In this document: positions 10,124-20,280 of the stretch, in pieces
Layout of the letters: the number at the start of each line of letters is the position of its first letter
Position numbering within the stretch: position 1 is the first letter of the stretch
NCBI GenBank assembly: GCA_000316135.1
Contig: JH993832.1
Coordinates: forward strand, 137,973-179,473
Direction: 5' to 3'
DNA: 41,501 nucleotides
Origin: Trachipleistophora hominis
Taxonomy: Eukaryota; Microsporidia; Pleistophoridae
Program-made: the position numbers and the translations under genes
The notes under the pieces: generated by a model
Told to the model about the DNA's origin: nothing
The model's input: only the letters and a program-made list of their open reading frames with translations
Databases searched by the model: none

Positions 10124-13100
10124 TCATGGGCGTGAGACGCGCTCTAACATTCCACATAGAATCTTTCTCAGCACACCGGTAGTGGGCACTTCCAGGACCT
10201 TCTCTCCTACTTCCTTAACAAGTTCACATACATGCAGCTGCACAATTTTAAAGGACATTTCATCAAGAACAGGGTCTGTACTAAAGAAGCCTTCGTAGAC
10301 GTTTAATATCTCCGCATATTCTGATGAGTATTTTCGCTTGGAATTGCGCCATATGAGTTTGAGTATTATCTCTTTATTGAGATTAAGTATGTTTAAGTAC
10401 ACCTTGACGAGCATTGGTACGGGTGCATTCAGACAAAGATTGATGAGAATATCACCGCCCTTTGCCTGAATGTCTTTGATTACCTCCACATGCAACATTC
10501 TCAGCGTCATATAATCTAATTCAGAAAGAAAACTTTTATCGGACGAGAGAAGCATAAGAGTATCAACCGCTGTTTTATCATTCAAATTGCTGATCAATCC
10601 TGTGATTAATGAATTGGCAACGTAGAACAGGGAGGCTATGTCCTCTTTTGCTCGTTCGTACACCGTACGAAGGACAGTTTTGTCTTTTTTGTTCAACTCG
10701 CTGATTAAGCAGTCGTTCGGGGTGCTGGTCGAGAGCCGCCTCTCGAAGCTTTTTCTGAACAATTCATACTTTTGGGACGAACGTGGGGAACCTTCCGGTG
10801 CATTTATCCCCGTAGGGGGCGCAGGACATTCTTTTGCGCTATTGTTGCCGGCCGGAGAATCGTAGATTGACGAGCCACTCAGATCCAACGAATTGTCGAA
10901 TGGCTTGTCCGTTACGGTGTAATAACGGTTATTCATCTCCCTTACATCCGATCTCATCAAACTGATCCTTTCGTTGCGATCCTCTTCATTATGAAGAGAA
11001 AACGTAGGAACACCTTGAATACACGTATCATTCTTAATGCTCAGCCGTCCTATCTTCATATTGTTCTCAGCCACAACCTTGTTTTTCTTCGTCAGAGGTG
11101 ACATATTATACTCTCTCATTCTGAAGGATCTTCCAATGTGATTCTTAAAATTGCTCATCTCATTCTTTAACATCATTATTTTTGTCTTTGGGTATATTTT
11201 CTCCATCATTCGCAATAACTTCTCGCCTTTGATCATTTGCACTAATTTTTCAGCCTCATAGGGACTTAAAACGTAGCTGTGCGCTGCCAAATATGAAATA
11301 AGCTCCTTTAAACAACAAGCCGTGCCTTCTCTTCTTCCACACAGACATTCTTTCTCTTCAAAAATATGCTTTATGATAAAATCACTCGCTTCAACTTTTC
11401 TAGTCTCAAACAACGTTTTGACGTTCTCAGTAAAATGCTTTTCAAAGTCTTTGCCATCTTTTTTCCGCTTTGAACGTTCTATTAATGGTTTAAGATTGTG
11501 TGCGTCGACTGCTTCCTTTTTATCGCCTGTGCAGTTTGTGGTGTTGTCAATCGTAGCACTTGATTTAACCTTTACATCCGGCTCTACTTCCTCTTTAATA
11601 TTCACCGAGCGATCGTTTTCATGAGATTTGCTGACATGATGATCACTAATAGTACCTTTGCGTTCAATCACACATCTTTTGACTTCGCTGTGATGCTGTT
11701 TCTGTTTATCGTTCAAGATTTGCTGGTTATTTTGGTCAATAAAACTCTTCAACTCGATCAGCATCTGTTTCTCCTTCCCTATGTATTCGTTAACGTCTAA
11801 AATATCTAAATCTACAGAACAATCCTTAATAACGCCCTTTAACACTCTGACAGAGCATTCAAAAAGTTTTCCCTTCTTGTGATTCTTAATGAAAGTTAAA
11901 AAATACAAAATCGTCTTTTTCTCACTGAGTGTATGTAAAATGTCCATGAATCGTTCGAAAATCTTCTCTTCGGTGAACGTTCTCACAAAAGTTTCACAGA
12001 ACAAAAATGTATCAACGTTTTGCTGCCTGCCTAACATGTGAAGAAGTTGCAAATTGATAATTTTGTTATGTTCCTTGGCAGAATACACAAACAATAGTAA
12101 TTTTTTCTCGTTAATCAAACGTTCTTCATCCTTTATCATACTTTCTAACTTCTGTTTATAATCCTTTTCACTTACGAATAGGTACCTGTCTGTAAAGTAT
12201 TGTATCACATCTTGTTGTTCCTGTTTGGTCGGCAATCCATAATTTTTATTTTGTTCCCAGTCAATCTTCGTTACCTTTTCAGCAATATTTGAATTTAAAC
12301 TTGCATTCACTATTTCAGTTGGTTGAGCATATGAATCAAATACATGCTTTGGTTTGTCGATATTATGCGTATTAATCGGCGATTTCACCGTTTTTTGACA
12401 AACAGATTGTTCTAAGACAGCGTTTTTAGCATTTTGTTCATTTTTCGGCTTAATCCTTCCACCACAAAAATCGACATATTCACGCACAACATTCCGCAAA
12501 TCTTTGCGGGCACTGCCGGCGAGCTGATTAACCTCCACCTTGAATTCTTTATTTTTCTGGTAGAGAAGAATCTCAACCATCATTCTGAGTACTTCAGGGT
12601 TCTTCTGTGTGTTAAAATCTTCTTTAGCAAGTTCAATTATATTTGCCTCTTTGATCTTTTCTTGTAGTTTCCTGTCGGACAGCCTGTGCAGTAACGTTTC
12701 CTTCTCAAACGAGAGACGTTGTGTTTTTATCAAACTCAAAGCGAGCAAGAAGACCATATTATTTGGATCTTTTAACCGTCCGCAAATCTGTTTGGTGAGT
12801 GGTTGTAAATTATACGTGCTGTTCTGAAGCTGCTGCAGAACATCCAGTCGGATTTTCCAGCTTTTATCATCAAGGCTCTCCATATAAATGCGTAGTTTAT
12901 CATCAGGAATTTCATCTCGTGGAACTTTGAGCTCTTTGACTGGTTCCACGTTCTTCTCCACATCTCGATTCAGTGTTTTATCAGCCTTGGCTACGAAAGA
13001 AACCGTCGTAGTTGTCGTATCAGGACACGCTTTTGGTATATTTACCTCGTTAACACTATTAGTAACATTCCTTTTTTCGTAAACGACTGTCCCTTCAGTT

Positions 13101-13630
13101 ATCTCTTTTTCTATGATAGGCTTTAAGCCAGACAAGTCCAAGGTGTTGTCCCGGCCATAGAGTATCTGCATTAAAGTAACACTGCTCTTCCTGATACTTG
13201 CATCTGCGTTCGAAAACGTTTTCTTGATAATTTCTATTTGTTCAGGAGTCGGAAGACCTTGGTCGCCGTAATATTCTATTAAATATGAGACTAGGCACAG
13301 AACAAACCGGGGATTCTTGTCATCTAGCAGATCAAATATCAATTGAATATCTAATTGTTTCTTTTTACAGTTGAGATAATCGATAACTCTTGGTTTCAGT
13401 CTTGGTGTTTTAAAATTGTGAATGACAAACGTTGCTATGTCAACCGCGTAAGGTAACACCTTAAAGGAAGGAATGAGCTGTTCAAGAACAACAACGTTTT
13501 TTTCTTTTAGCAGCGTAGGTATGAGATTAGAATAGCTCGATTTGTCTGTGAGCCAACATTTTTCTAATTTAGAAATAGCATTTGCACGCTCTTTACATGA
13601 TTTGGAAAGGATTTCGTCTTCCAATGACAT
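10124..13630 (-). CDS. STU2: TOG-domain microtubule regulator, XMAP215/Dis1 (Stu2) type
   Basis: 1168 residues from the ATG at 13630, which has CCCCC six bases upstream. The open frame continues to a TTG at 13693 and an ATG at 13657 without such a motif. The N-terminus is a TOG array: TOG 1 at about 1-185 (SLEDEILSKSCKERANAISKLEKCW at its start, DASIRKSSVTLMQILYG near its end) and TOG 2 at about 242-395 (DKLRIYMESLDDKSWKIRLDVLQQL). A further helical-repeat block follows (about 460-640). Then come a Lys/Glu-rich linker and a Ser-rich patch. The C-terminal helical domain (about 1010-1165) is where the family binds partners. TOG proteins bind tubulin dimers and drive plus-end growth; microsporidia need this for the closed spindle. 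CLASP is the alternative family, but the paired N-terminal TOGs favour XMAP215. Confidence 0.8.
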   Translation of the reverse strand: MSLEDEILSKSCKERANAISKLEKCWLTDKSSYSNLIPTLLKEKNVVVLEQLIPSFKVLPYAVDIATFVIHNFKTPRLKPRVIDYLNCKKKQLDIQLIFDLLDDKNPRFVLCLVSYLIEYYGDQGLPTPEQIEIIKKTFSNADASIRKSSVTLMQILYGRDNTLDLSGLKPIIEKEITEGTVVYEKRNVTNSVNEVNIPKACPDTTTTTVSFVAKADKTLNRDVEKNVEPVKELKVPRDEIPDDKLRIYMESLDDKSWKIRLDVLQQLQNSTYNLQPLTKQICGRLKDPNNMVFLLALSLIKTQRLSFEKETLLHRLSDRKLQEKIKEANIIELAKEDFNTQKNPEVLRMMVEILLYQKNKEFKVEVNQLAGSARKDLRNVVREYVDFCGGRIKPKNEQNAKNAVLEQSVCQKTVKSPINTHNIDKPKHVFDSYAQPTEIVNASLNSNIAEKVTKIDWEQNKNYGLPTKQEQQDVIQYFTDRYLFVSEKDYKQKLESMIKDEERLINEKKLLLFVYSAKEHNKIINLQLLHMLGRQQNVDTFLFCETFVRTFTEEKIFERFMDILHTLSEKKTILYFLTFIKNHKKGKLFECSVRVLKGVIKDCSVDLDILDVNEYIGKEKQMLIELKSFIDQNNQQILNDKQKQHHSEVKRCVIERKGTISDHHVSKSHENDRSVNIKEEVEPDVKVKSSATIDNTTNCTGDKKEAVDAHNLKPLIERSKRKKDGKDFEKHFTENVKTLFETRKVEASDFIIKHIFEEKECLCGRREGTACCLKELISYLAAHSYVLSPYEAEKLVQMIKGEKLLRMMEKIYPKTKIMMLKNEMSNFKNHIGRSFRMREYNMSPLTKKNKVVAENNMKIGRLSIKNDTCIQGVPTFSLHNEEDRNERISLMRSDVREMNNRYYTVTDKPFDNSLDLSGSSIYDSPAGNNSAKECPAPPTGINAPEGSPRSSQKYELFRKSFERRLSTSTPNDCLISELNKKDKTVLRTVYERAKEDIASLFYVANSLITGLISNLNDKTAVDTLMLLSSDKSFLSELDYMTLRMLHVEVIKDIQAKGGDILINLCLNAPVPMLVKVYLNILNLNKEIILKLIWRNSKRKYSSEYAEILNVYEGFFSTDPVLDEMSFKIVQLHVCELVKEVGEKVLEVPTTGVLRKILCGMLERVSRP

Positions 13631-13635
13631 TTCTT

Positions 13636-13640
13636 GGGGG
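13636..13640 (-). promoter_or_regulatory. C-rich start-proximal motif of the TOG gene
   Basis: CCCCC on the minus strand, six bases before the ATG at 13630 (ACCCCCAAGAA-ATG). Decides the start over the upstream ATG at 13657. Confidence 0.55.
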
Positions 13641-13997
13641 TTTACGAAAAACTTCATTTGAATTATAAACTTGTAGATCAGACTTGAAAACAAAGGAAAA
13701 GTTGGAAGAGTAAGAACGGCTTATACGCAATAATATGTTTTTATGGTAAATATACGATTTATAATGTGATTTCATATATAATTTGATCAGAATAGTTGGC
13801 AAGTACTTAATTAGTAATTTTAAATGTATTTAAAATTACATGACAACGCCATCCATGCTTCAAGTTGACAATTCCTCTTGACCGTGAGGATGTTAGAAAA
13901 ACAGCACTTCTTCATATAAAGCACCATGGGATTTAGTTAGTAATGAAGTGCATACTGCGTAATATACTGAGCATGAAATAAAATAGGAAATTTGTTT

Positions 13998-14888
13998 TTA
14001 TTGTGGTTTTATATTAAGATATTCGCTTTGTAGTACACCTTTAGCCGTTACTCTTTTCTCAGCTTCATAAACAAAAAATCTTTCTAAAAACTGGACTTGC
14101 TCTTCACTACAACATTTGTCTCTTAGAATATCATCAAAATGATAAGTATGATGGTTCATTTGCCGCAAATAACATAGATTGGGTGCAATCACCGTGGATG
14201 GAAATCCAAACGTTGAAAATATTTTATCCAACATTTGAATCTCCGTATTCTCAATAAACAACAGCTCACCACAAATAAGTTCATATGCTATACACCCAAG
14301 GCTCCATATATCAATTTCTTCGCCATAGTTCGTTTTACCAAGTAATAACTCTGGTGAGCGATACCATAAGGTCGTAACATTTCCGGTCATCTGTCCAGCA
14401 ATGTGTCTAGAGCTACCAAAATCTGCAATCTTTACTACATTATTACTGCATAGAATATTGGAAGCTTTCAGATCTCTGTGTATTATTCCCTTGGCGTGCA
14501 TATACGAAAGTGCGCTGGCTATCTGCAGCAGCCAATTTTTATGTTCTGTTTTTGTTAGTTTTAAATTTTTCTTATCTCTTATTACACTTGCTAAATCGTA
14601 CGGTACATATTCTAAGACAAGATAGACTTGTGAGTTATTCTCCCAAACTATATCATGTAGATTAATGACGTTGGGATGCCTCAATTCTTTAAGTATGCTT
14701 ATCTCGTTTTCAGAAGACAATCTCACATTATTAGGATCACTAAATGTAAGTATATATGGTTTCTTTATTGCATAGAATTTTTCATCCTTTGTTGCTAGAT
14801 AAACAGTAGCTGATGATCCCGAACTTATCTTCTTCTGGATCACATATTGTGATATTTTGAAAATTTCTGACGTTTTTGTCAATGACAT
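13998..14888 (-). CDS. CDK-like serine/threonine protein kinase with degenerate glycine loop
   Basis: 296 residues; little more than a kinase domain. Visible: VAIK-type lysine (AIK, K42), alpha-C region NNVRLSSENEISIL in the place of the PSTAIRE helix, catalytic loop HRDLKASN (137-144), DFG (156-158), activation segment GNVTTLWYRSPELLLG (T173 at the usual T-loop site), DIWSLGC. TLWYRSPELLLG and the short length place it in the CMGC/CDK group, nearest in feel to CDK10/11- or CDK7-type kinases, but the member cannot be named. The glycine-rich loop is SSGSSA (22-27), so two of the three canonical glycines are gone; the other catalytic residues are intact, so it is probably active. Start ATG at 14888 with CCC about 31 bases upstream. 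Confidence 0.88.
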   Translation of the reverse strand: MSLTKTSEIFKISQYVIQKKISSGSSATVYLATKDEKFYAIKKPYILTFSDPNNVRLSSENEISILKELRHPNVINLHDIVWENNSQVYLVLEYVPYDLASVIRDKKNLKLTKTEHKNWLLQIASALSYMHAKGIIHRDLKASNILCSNNVVKIADFGSSRHIAGQMTGNVTTLWYRSPELLLGKTNYGEEIDIWSLGCIAYELICGELLFIENTEIQMLDKIFSTFGFPSTVIAPNLCYLRQMNHHTYHFDDILRDKCCSEEQVQFLERFFVYEAEKRVTAKGVLQSEYLNIKPQ

Positions 14889-15298
14889 AAAGTATATCAG
14901 ATCGTTTTTGAATGTGCTGGGTAAAAAATATATCGAATGTTTATAAATGAACCAGCACTCATCAAAGAAATATAAGAGAGACTCGCTATTACCAAGTGCT
15001 CATGATTTATTAATTAAAAATCGTCATAACTGAAGATATTGCATTATTTTAGGTTGATGCTATTTCAATTAAATTGTTATGAACCTGTCTAAAGAATACG
15101 TAGTAGTTTGATGTTTTAAATTGCTATTAAAATCTCATTCTAACTAATTTCTAACGTACAAGTCAATTAAAGTTAATTTCGAATACTATTTTATTAAAAT
15201 GACTCATTTAACCACCATCTCAGTGTTTTACAAACACAAATATTTCTTTTAGTCGATAGAATAAGTAAATAATGTTCGAGAACGAACTTACTTCGTTT
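14889..15298. other. Intergenic region upstream of the kinase
   Basis: 410 bp between two minus-strand genes. It contains GAACCAGCA (14949-14957) and GAGAGACTCGC (14976-14986), a word pair that recurs at 18891-18918. No gene seen. Confidence 0.4.
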
Positions 15299-16042
15299 CT
15301 ACTTCAACCACTTGTGATGCACACGTTTATGATTTAAAATGTCAATATCATCATAACTTTCCCCATTAGAAAATCCTACGTTGTCGAATACCCTAGAAAC
15401 ACCCTCGAGATCAACAATAAGTAGATCGCAGCTCTTATCCTTAATGACTAAATCTAAATTATGGTGGTTAAATTTGGCAACTTCATTTCGCTCCATTCCC
15501 TCGAAAAATGATGAGCTGTATGTTGAATTAACATTTGACATCTCATCATTACAAAAATATATGTCACCATTTTCATAGGATGAATCCTCATATGCAAGTA
15601 ACGCATCGTCATACACCTTTTTATCGTCATACAAATGATTCCATAGTTTTTCTTTTACGTCCAAATCGTTATTTTTTATCTCAATGTCGAGATAGTATTG
15701 CAGGTCTCTGATAATTTTTTTCAGAAGATTTCCCGTTGTAGTGTAAACGGTTTCTGACTTCGAATAATGGTATGTAAATCTATTTTTCGTAATTTTTACG
15801 ACACTATCGCTGTTTAGAAATACAAAATTATTTAAATCATTGATGCTTCGTATGTCACAACGTATTTCTATGCCTTTATTGTTCCCGGTGTTGAGCCTTT
15901 CCTTAATCAAAAACTCATTAGCGGTACATCCTACACACGATAAAGATGAAAGAGGCGTATTATCTATCAAATTACTTACCACGTAGTTCTCATCCATTCC
16001 CGTGCTGCATTTCCAACATGTTTTATCGTTGACATCAAGCAT
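15299..16042 (-). CDS. Hypothetical protein with N-terminal CX2C-X23-CX2C motif
   Basis: 247 residues from ATG 16042. Two cysteine pairs (C9/C12 and C36/C39) are spaced as in a zinc ribbon or a long-spaced zinc finger. Only two aromatic/acidic residues separate this from the start, so the finger is the extreme N-terminus. The central part (about 60-140) alternates beta-like and helical segments. The rest is Asp/Asn/Ser-rich and ends in a basic, His-containing tail (HKRVHHKWLK). I recognise no family; candidates include a fast-evolving transcription or RNA-binding factor, but nothing in the sequence proves it. No C-rich motif stands right before the ATG. Lies head to head with the dephospho-CoA kinase gene across 785 bp. 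Confidence 0.7.
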   Translation of the reverse strand: MLDVNDKTCWKCSTGMDENYVVSNLIDNTPLSSLSCVGCTANEFLIKERLNTGNNKGIEIRCDIRSINDLNNFVFLNSDSVVKITKNRFTYHYSKSETVYTTTGNLLKKIIRDLQYYLDIEIKNNDLDVKEKLWNHLYDDKKVYDDALLAYEDSSYENGDIYFCNDEMSNVNSTYSSSFFEGMERNEVAKFNHHNLDLVIKDKSCDLLIVDLEGVSRVFDNVGFSNGESYDDIDILNHKRVHHKWLK

Positions 16043-16827
16043 CTTTACCAGTTGTTCTCGTCTATATTAAATTTAATTACGCTAATTGTGATAGTAAAGG
16101 AGATAGTTTTCATAAAGGATTGCTGGTTATTATTGGTGTTTCAATATGAGACCGATGGAAATACACCAACAGACTGAACACAGCAGATCGGTATGTATAA
16201 TGATGTATAAATAGATCACAATGTTGGTCACTATGATAGTATCGAATAGAAAAATACAAATGCTTAAGCTCTTGCCACTACTGTTCCAAAGGTATAAGTA
16301 AGATTATCAAATTTAATTAAAAAGGAGTTTTCGGGTTCTAATCTTTATTTAAAGGGTAAATGTTCTGTCCAACGTTGAAATTAAGACCTAAAACGAAATC
16401 GTGGTTATATGTTAACTCATTAAAAGTCAATTTCGATGTCAAAAAATTTGTCTGCGTATAACCAATAATATCTATTAAACATCAACTTTTCATTATACCG
16501 GGGTTTATCACCGACTGGATGTCCTTTTAAAGCCTATCCATATATCTAAAAACGTATTTTTTTATTTGACACGTTAATTCAGTGGACGTAACAATTTCGA
16601 GTAATAACAACAAATACAACCTACATTTGTAATATAAATTCAAAAATATAACCAATGTTCATACAACTTGTTACAAACCAACTTTTTACTCTATTTCAGA
16701 ACGTAAAACGGTATCTGTAACTTTTATATTTTCTGTAAGATTTACTACAACCATTCGTCGCTTGTGGAAAAAACTATTTGTGTCATAAAAGGAGGTACCA
16801 TAATCCACAAAAAAATCGGTTCCCCTC
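16043..16827. other. Divergent intergenic region
   Basis: 785 bp between two divergent genes, so it should hold both promoters. The C-rich motif TCCCCTC lies against the ATG at 16828. Nothing else could be recognised; no plausible ORF. Confidence 0.45.
16822..16825 (+). promoter_or_regulatory. C-rich start-proximal motif of the dephospho-CoA kinase gene
   Basis: CCCC two bases before the ATG at 16828 (TTCCCCTC-ATG), supporting that start exactly where the family alignment begins. Confidence 0.55.
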
Positions 16828-17469
16828 ATGTACATCGTAGGAATCACCGGAAACATAGGTACGGGAAAATCTCTGGTGGGGTCTCTGCTGAGGCAGAAAG
16901 GCTATTGTGTGGTAGATGCAGACAAAATTTCAAGAGAGGTGTTGGAACACAATAAGGAATTATTGCGCAGAAATTTTCCAGAATTATTTGTAAATAACCA
17001 ATTCAGTAAGGCAAAACTAAAAGAAATCATTTTTAAAAAGGAAAAAAATAAGAAAGCGATTGAGCGAATACTGCATTACAAAATAACCGTGAAAATGTGC
17101 TATATTGTATTGATGGAAGCTCTCAAATTCAAAAGGGTTGTATTCCTGGAAATACCATTGTTTTTTGAATATAATCTGGATCGATTCTTCGATAGCATCG
17201 TGGTTTACTGTGATAAAAGTACACAAGCAGAACGAATAACTGGGCGAGATGGTAATAGCTTGTTGAATGAAAAACTTAAAGCTCAGAAGACTATGGAGGA
17301 AAAAAAGAAACGAGGAACATTTCTTATCGATAACGGCGGATCTGTGGAATACACTAAAATGCAGATCAATAATCTTAAATTTAGTGGGTATACGATTTAC
17401 TTTTATTTCACAGTTGCGGTTTTAACATGTTACTTGGCGAAATATTTGTTGAAAAATTTATTGAAATAA
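16828..17469 (+). CDS. CAB5: Dephospho-CoA kinase with C-terminal membrane helix
   Basis: 213 residues. Phosphorylates the 3'-OH of the ribose in dephospho-CoA with ATP, the last step of CoA synthesis. Visible: P-loop GNIGTGKS (8-15) right after MYIVGIT, the DAD motif (30-32) that contacts substrate, the hydrophobic strand VVFLEIPLFFE, SIVVYC before the lid, the lid segment with ERITGRDG and LKAQKTMEEKKKRGTFLIDN-GG. The end (about 186-206, YTIYFYFTVAVLTCYLAKYLL) is a hydrophobic helix followed by a lysine. Eukaryotic monofunctional enzymes such as yeast Cab5 also carry a C-terminal anchor, so ER/mitochondrial-type membrane attachment is likely. Retaining the last step suggests that the parasite completes CoA itself, at least from imported or recycled dephospho-CoA. 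Confidence 0.92.
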   Translation: MYIVGITGNIGTGKSLVGSLLRQKGYCVVDADKISREVLEHNKELLRRNFPELFVNNQFSKAKLKEIIFKKEKNKKAIERILHYKITVKMCYIVLMEALKFKRVVFLEIPLFFEYNLDRFFDSIVVYCDKSTQAERITGRDGNSLLNEKLKAQKTMEEKKKRGTFLIDNGGSVEYTKMQINNLKFSGYTIYFYFTVAVLTCYLAKYLLKNLLK

Positions 17470-18400
17470 AACTACGGCTAATAAACAAATACATAATGAT
17501 ACAGTAGTTATTTTGGACCGAGATAGGTTTTGCGATTGTGAATTTTAAAATTTTTATTGGTGAAATATGGAGCAAAGAAGCGCTTATACGAATGGAAGTT
17601 GCTTTCAATATGCGATAATCAAAACATGAACATTGATATTGTAAAAATGTAGATAATTAATCCAAATTATATGAACACTTAACCTGTTCTTTAACAAATT
17701 GATCCATTTCTGTTAGTGATTGTTTAAAAGGCTTTTAATGAGTTAGTCACAAAAGATCAGTAATCAAGACCATAAATCGAAAAAACTACAAATAATATCC
17801 TAAAAAATAGACTATGCCATGAAATAATGTGTTTATATTTTTATCAACGAACGATTTTTACCTTAGCAGATGGTAGTATTTATTGCTATCTGTTAACCAC
17901 CTCATCTTTGTTAACACCATTCTACAAACGATGATCACATGGATTCGGGTCTGTTTGTCCTCCTTGTTTATTAGCTGATCCAATTGGTTGTCCAGGTGGT
18001 GGCTGGGGTTGACTTTCTGATGCTCCCATAACATGACATACATTGTTTTCTTTTATAGCATGAGACCTGTATGTTTTGAAACGAAATTCTCCGAAAAATA
18101 TGTTAGAACTTTTGTTACATTATCAAAGATTATAAAAGACGAAAAGATTCTGCTCATGTTTCAGTTTACATAAATTGTTGTTTAAATAGCATGACCAACG
18201 AAATGAGGTGAGTTGTAACTGAAATAGTAGGTAAATTATATTTTATTATTAATCAGCATGACCGGATTATTATAGATGATGATGTAACCAATTAGAATAA
18301 ACAATTGACATTATTATGATTTTTAAAATTAAAGGCGTTTTATTTATTTTTCTCTACATCATAACACATAGGGCCACATTTCGAATTCATTATACTGGCC

Positions 18401-18457
18401 ACGGCTATCGGCCGTTATTTCGTGATAGATTGGTAAATTTAAATAATTTACTATCAC
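18401..18457. other. Two adjacent hairpins (candidate structured RNA or recombination site)
   Basis: First: ACGGC-TATCG-GCCGT (18401-18415). Six bases later: GTGATAG (18422-18428) pairs with CTATCAC (18451-18457), enclosing an inner TAAATT/AATTTA stem with a 5-nt bulge. A short minus-strand ORF reads through but has no ATG start. Confidence 0.4.
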
Positions 18458-19119
18458 AGTGGATATTATGTAATGAAAACTGACTATATATACCGTGTTT
18501 CGCTGATGAATCCAACAAATATTTGGATATATATACCCATTCTTTATTATAAATTGCCTTATCTGCTGTTTGTTTGACAATCACCGATGAATATTATTTA
18601 TTTTGCCTTGTAGTATCCCACATAACAAAGTATTGCCAAGTTATTATGTATCAGATCAATTGCCGTATCTATTTAGAATTAATATCAGAATGATAATCAT
18701 AAGTTTCACCAATATTTACAAAAACAAATTTTTGCATTTAGTTTATATGTTAAATATTATTCCAATATAGTGTTTCGACATGTGTATTTTACCGTTAAGG
18801 GAATCCTATGACGATTGCTGGTGTATATATAAAAAATAATTCAAACCAAACTCGTTTTAAAATGATTTATAAGTTCATTAAGAATACTTGGAACCAGCAT
18901 TAGGTTTGAGAGACTCGCCCCTGCTTTCTATTAAGAGATGAGAAAATTTGGTTAATATTTCTGTTTTCGGATCATCAATAGAAAATTTATGCTATTTATC
19001 TTTTCTCAATATCAGTTTATGGTTATTGTTGCATTCGAACTGTCTCATCTTTTATTTAGGGATGATATCATCAGCAATATGAACCTTTAAATTTAATTAA
19101 TACGAATATAATAAATAGG

Positions 19120-19223
19120 TCCATGAACCAACGTGCATAGAGACCACGGTCGGCGTTCAGCGTGCCAGGAAAGTTTTTTTGGTGTGTGAGGAAATGTGAG
19201 GTGTTAATTAAACGAACTTTCAA
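19120..19223 (+). repeat. 104-bp structured dispersed repeat, copy B (candidate ncRNA)
   Basis: Same length as copy A and collinear with it. Of 15 differences, 7 fall in the 11-nt variable segment (offsets 15-25) and 4 in the short segment after CACGGTCGGC. The last 39 bases differ at one position only. The hairpin arms are GAAAGTTTTTTTG (19169-19181) and TAAACGAACTTTC (19209-19221): four changes relative to copy A leave one mismatch and two G-T pairs, so pairing is mostly kept. TTTTT follows immediately, then an A-run. Confidence 0.75.
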
Positions 19224-20280
19224 TTTTTAAAAAAAAGAAAATAAGTGTAATATTTCAAAACAATTACGTAGAAAACAATCGTGCTTACTTAATATTAATG
19301 CATTTTATAAATTTTATGGTCAATTTGACTTTGACAATGTTTAAATCGACTGTTTATAGTATTGCAGTAGCCTCGCCTGGGTTGGCTGATACTCTTTAGG
19401 CACTTATCAATAATGCTCTTATTAAAGCTTTCTTTAGCGACTGGCTAGTTAGCTCTTACGTCACTATTCATCATTGTATTAACCCAAGGCCACCGATATG
19501 GCAGGAGATAATGAGTGTTATTGTTATTATCTTGTGATCATTGACTCTCTAGTGGCACCACCATTGTTGGTAGCAATGAGGATTATTATTGATCTGTTAA
19601 ATAGGTGATTAACTAATTATTCAACTAGTTAACTCTTTGTTGATCTTATCAAATACGAGCCACTACCGTACCTACATTCAAAAATAAAATTGTGAATAAT
19701 TATCTAAAAACGGAACAAGATGATATGCTAAAAACAATTTGGATATTTAGTATATTTTTTACTGCTAGAAGTAACAACAAACATATGGAGTATTTTGCGA
19801 TGAAATTGTGTATATAAACATAAAGCAACCTATTAAAAGTTTTATTATTACATTGAGCACGCACTAAGGAATAGGCAATTTTGAAATTAAATATCAAAAA
19901 GAAATTTGAATGCATATTTTTTCCTGGCGTGTTTTGTGTGTTTCAATCATGTAGTATATATTTTATATGTTTGATATTTTTATTTGATTCCATATAACAA
20001 GTAATAATAAAAGATGAAATAATGAAAAACGACAGTTATTAAATGAATGCTTCTTGTATACCATGTGATAGTTATAAAACTTTTACATGAATGTGGAAAG
20101 TCAATCAACGTGACCCATTTTTGCGAGAAGTGTTTTATTGACATTTTATCACTATATAAACGGCTAACATATTTTAGGACAACCTAAAATTCATCGATCT
20201 GATCACACGAAAATATAGACCATTTTTATGAACAAATTTGACTTTCTGTTCAAATAAAATTCGAATTGCAGATAAAGCAT

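Larger units (their letters stand above)
17470..20280. other. Long non-coding stretch (2.8 kb)
   Basis: No supported gene. It holds copy B of the 104-bp repeat (19120-19223), a pair of close hairpins at 18401-18457, the word pair GAACCAGCA / GAGAGACTCGC at 18891-18918, and a Pro/Gln/Gly-biased 35-codon ORF on the minus strand (17922-18029) that may be a remnant. Composition is otherwise uniform and AT-rich. Confidence 0.5.

Noticed and set aside
18359..18580. 73-codon minus-strand ORF
   Set aside because: Starts at TTG just after TGA, no ATG before its last dozen codons, and overlaps the hairpin pair.
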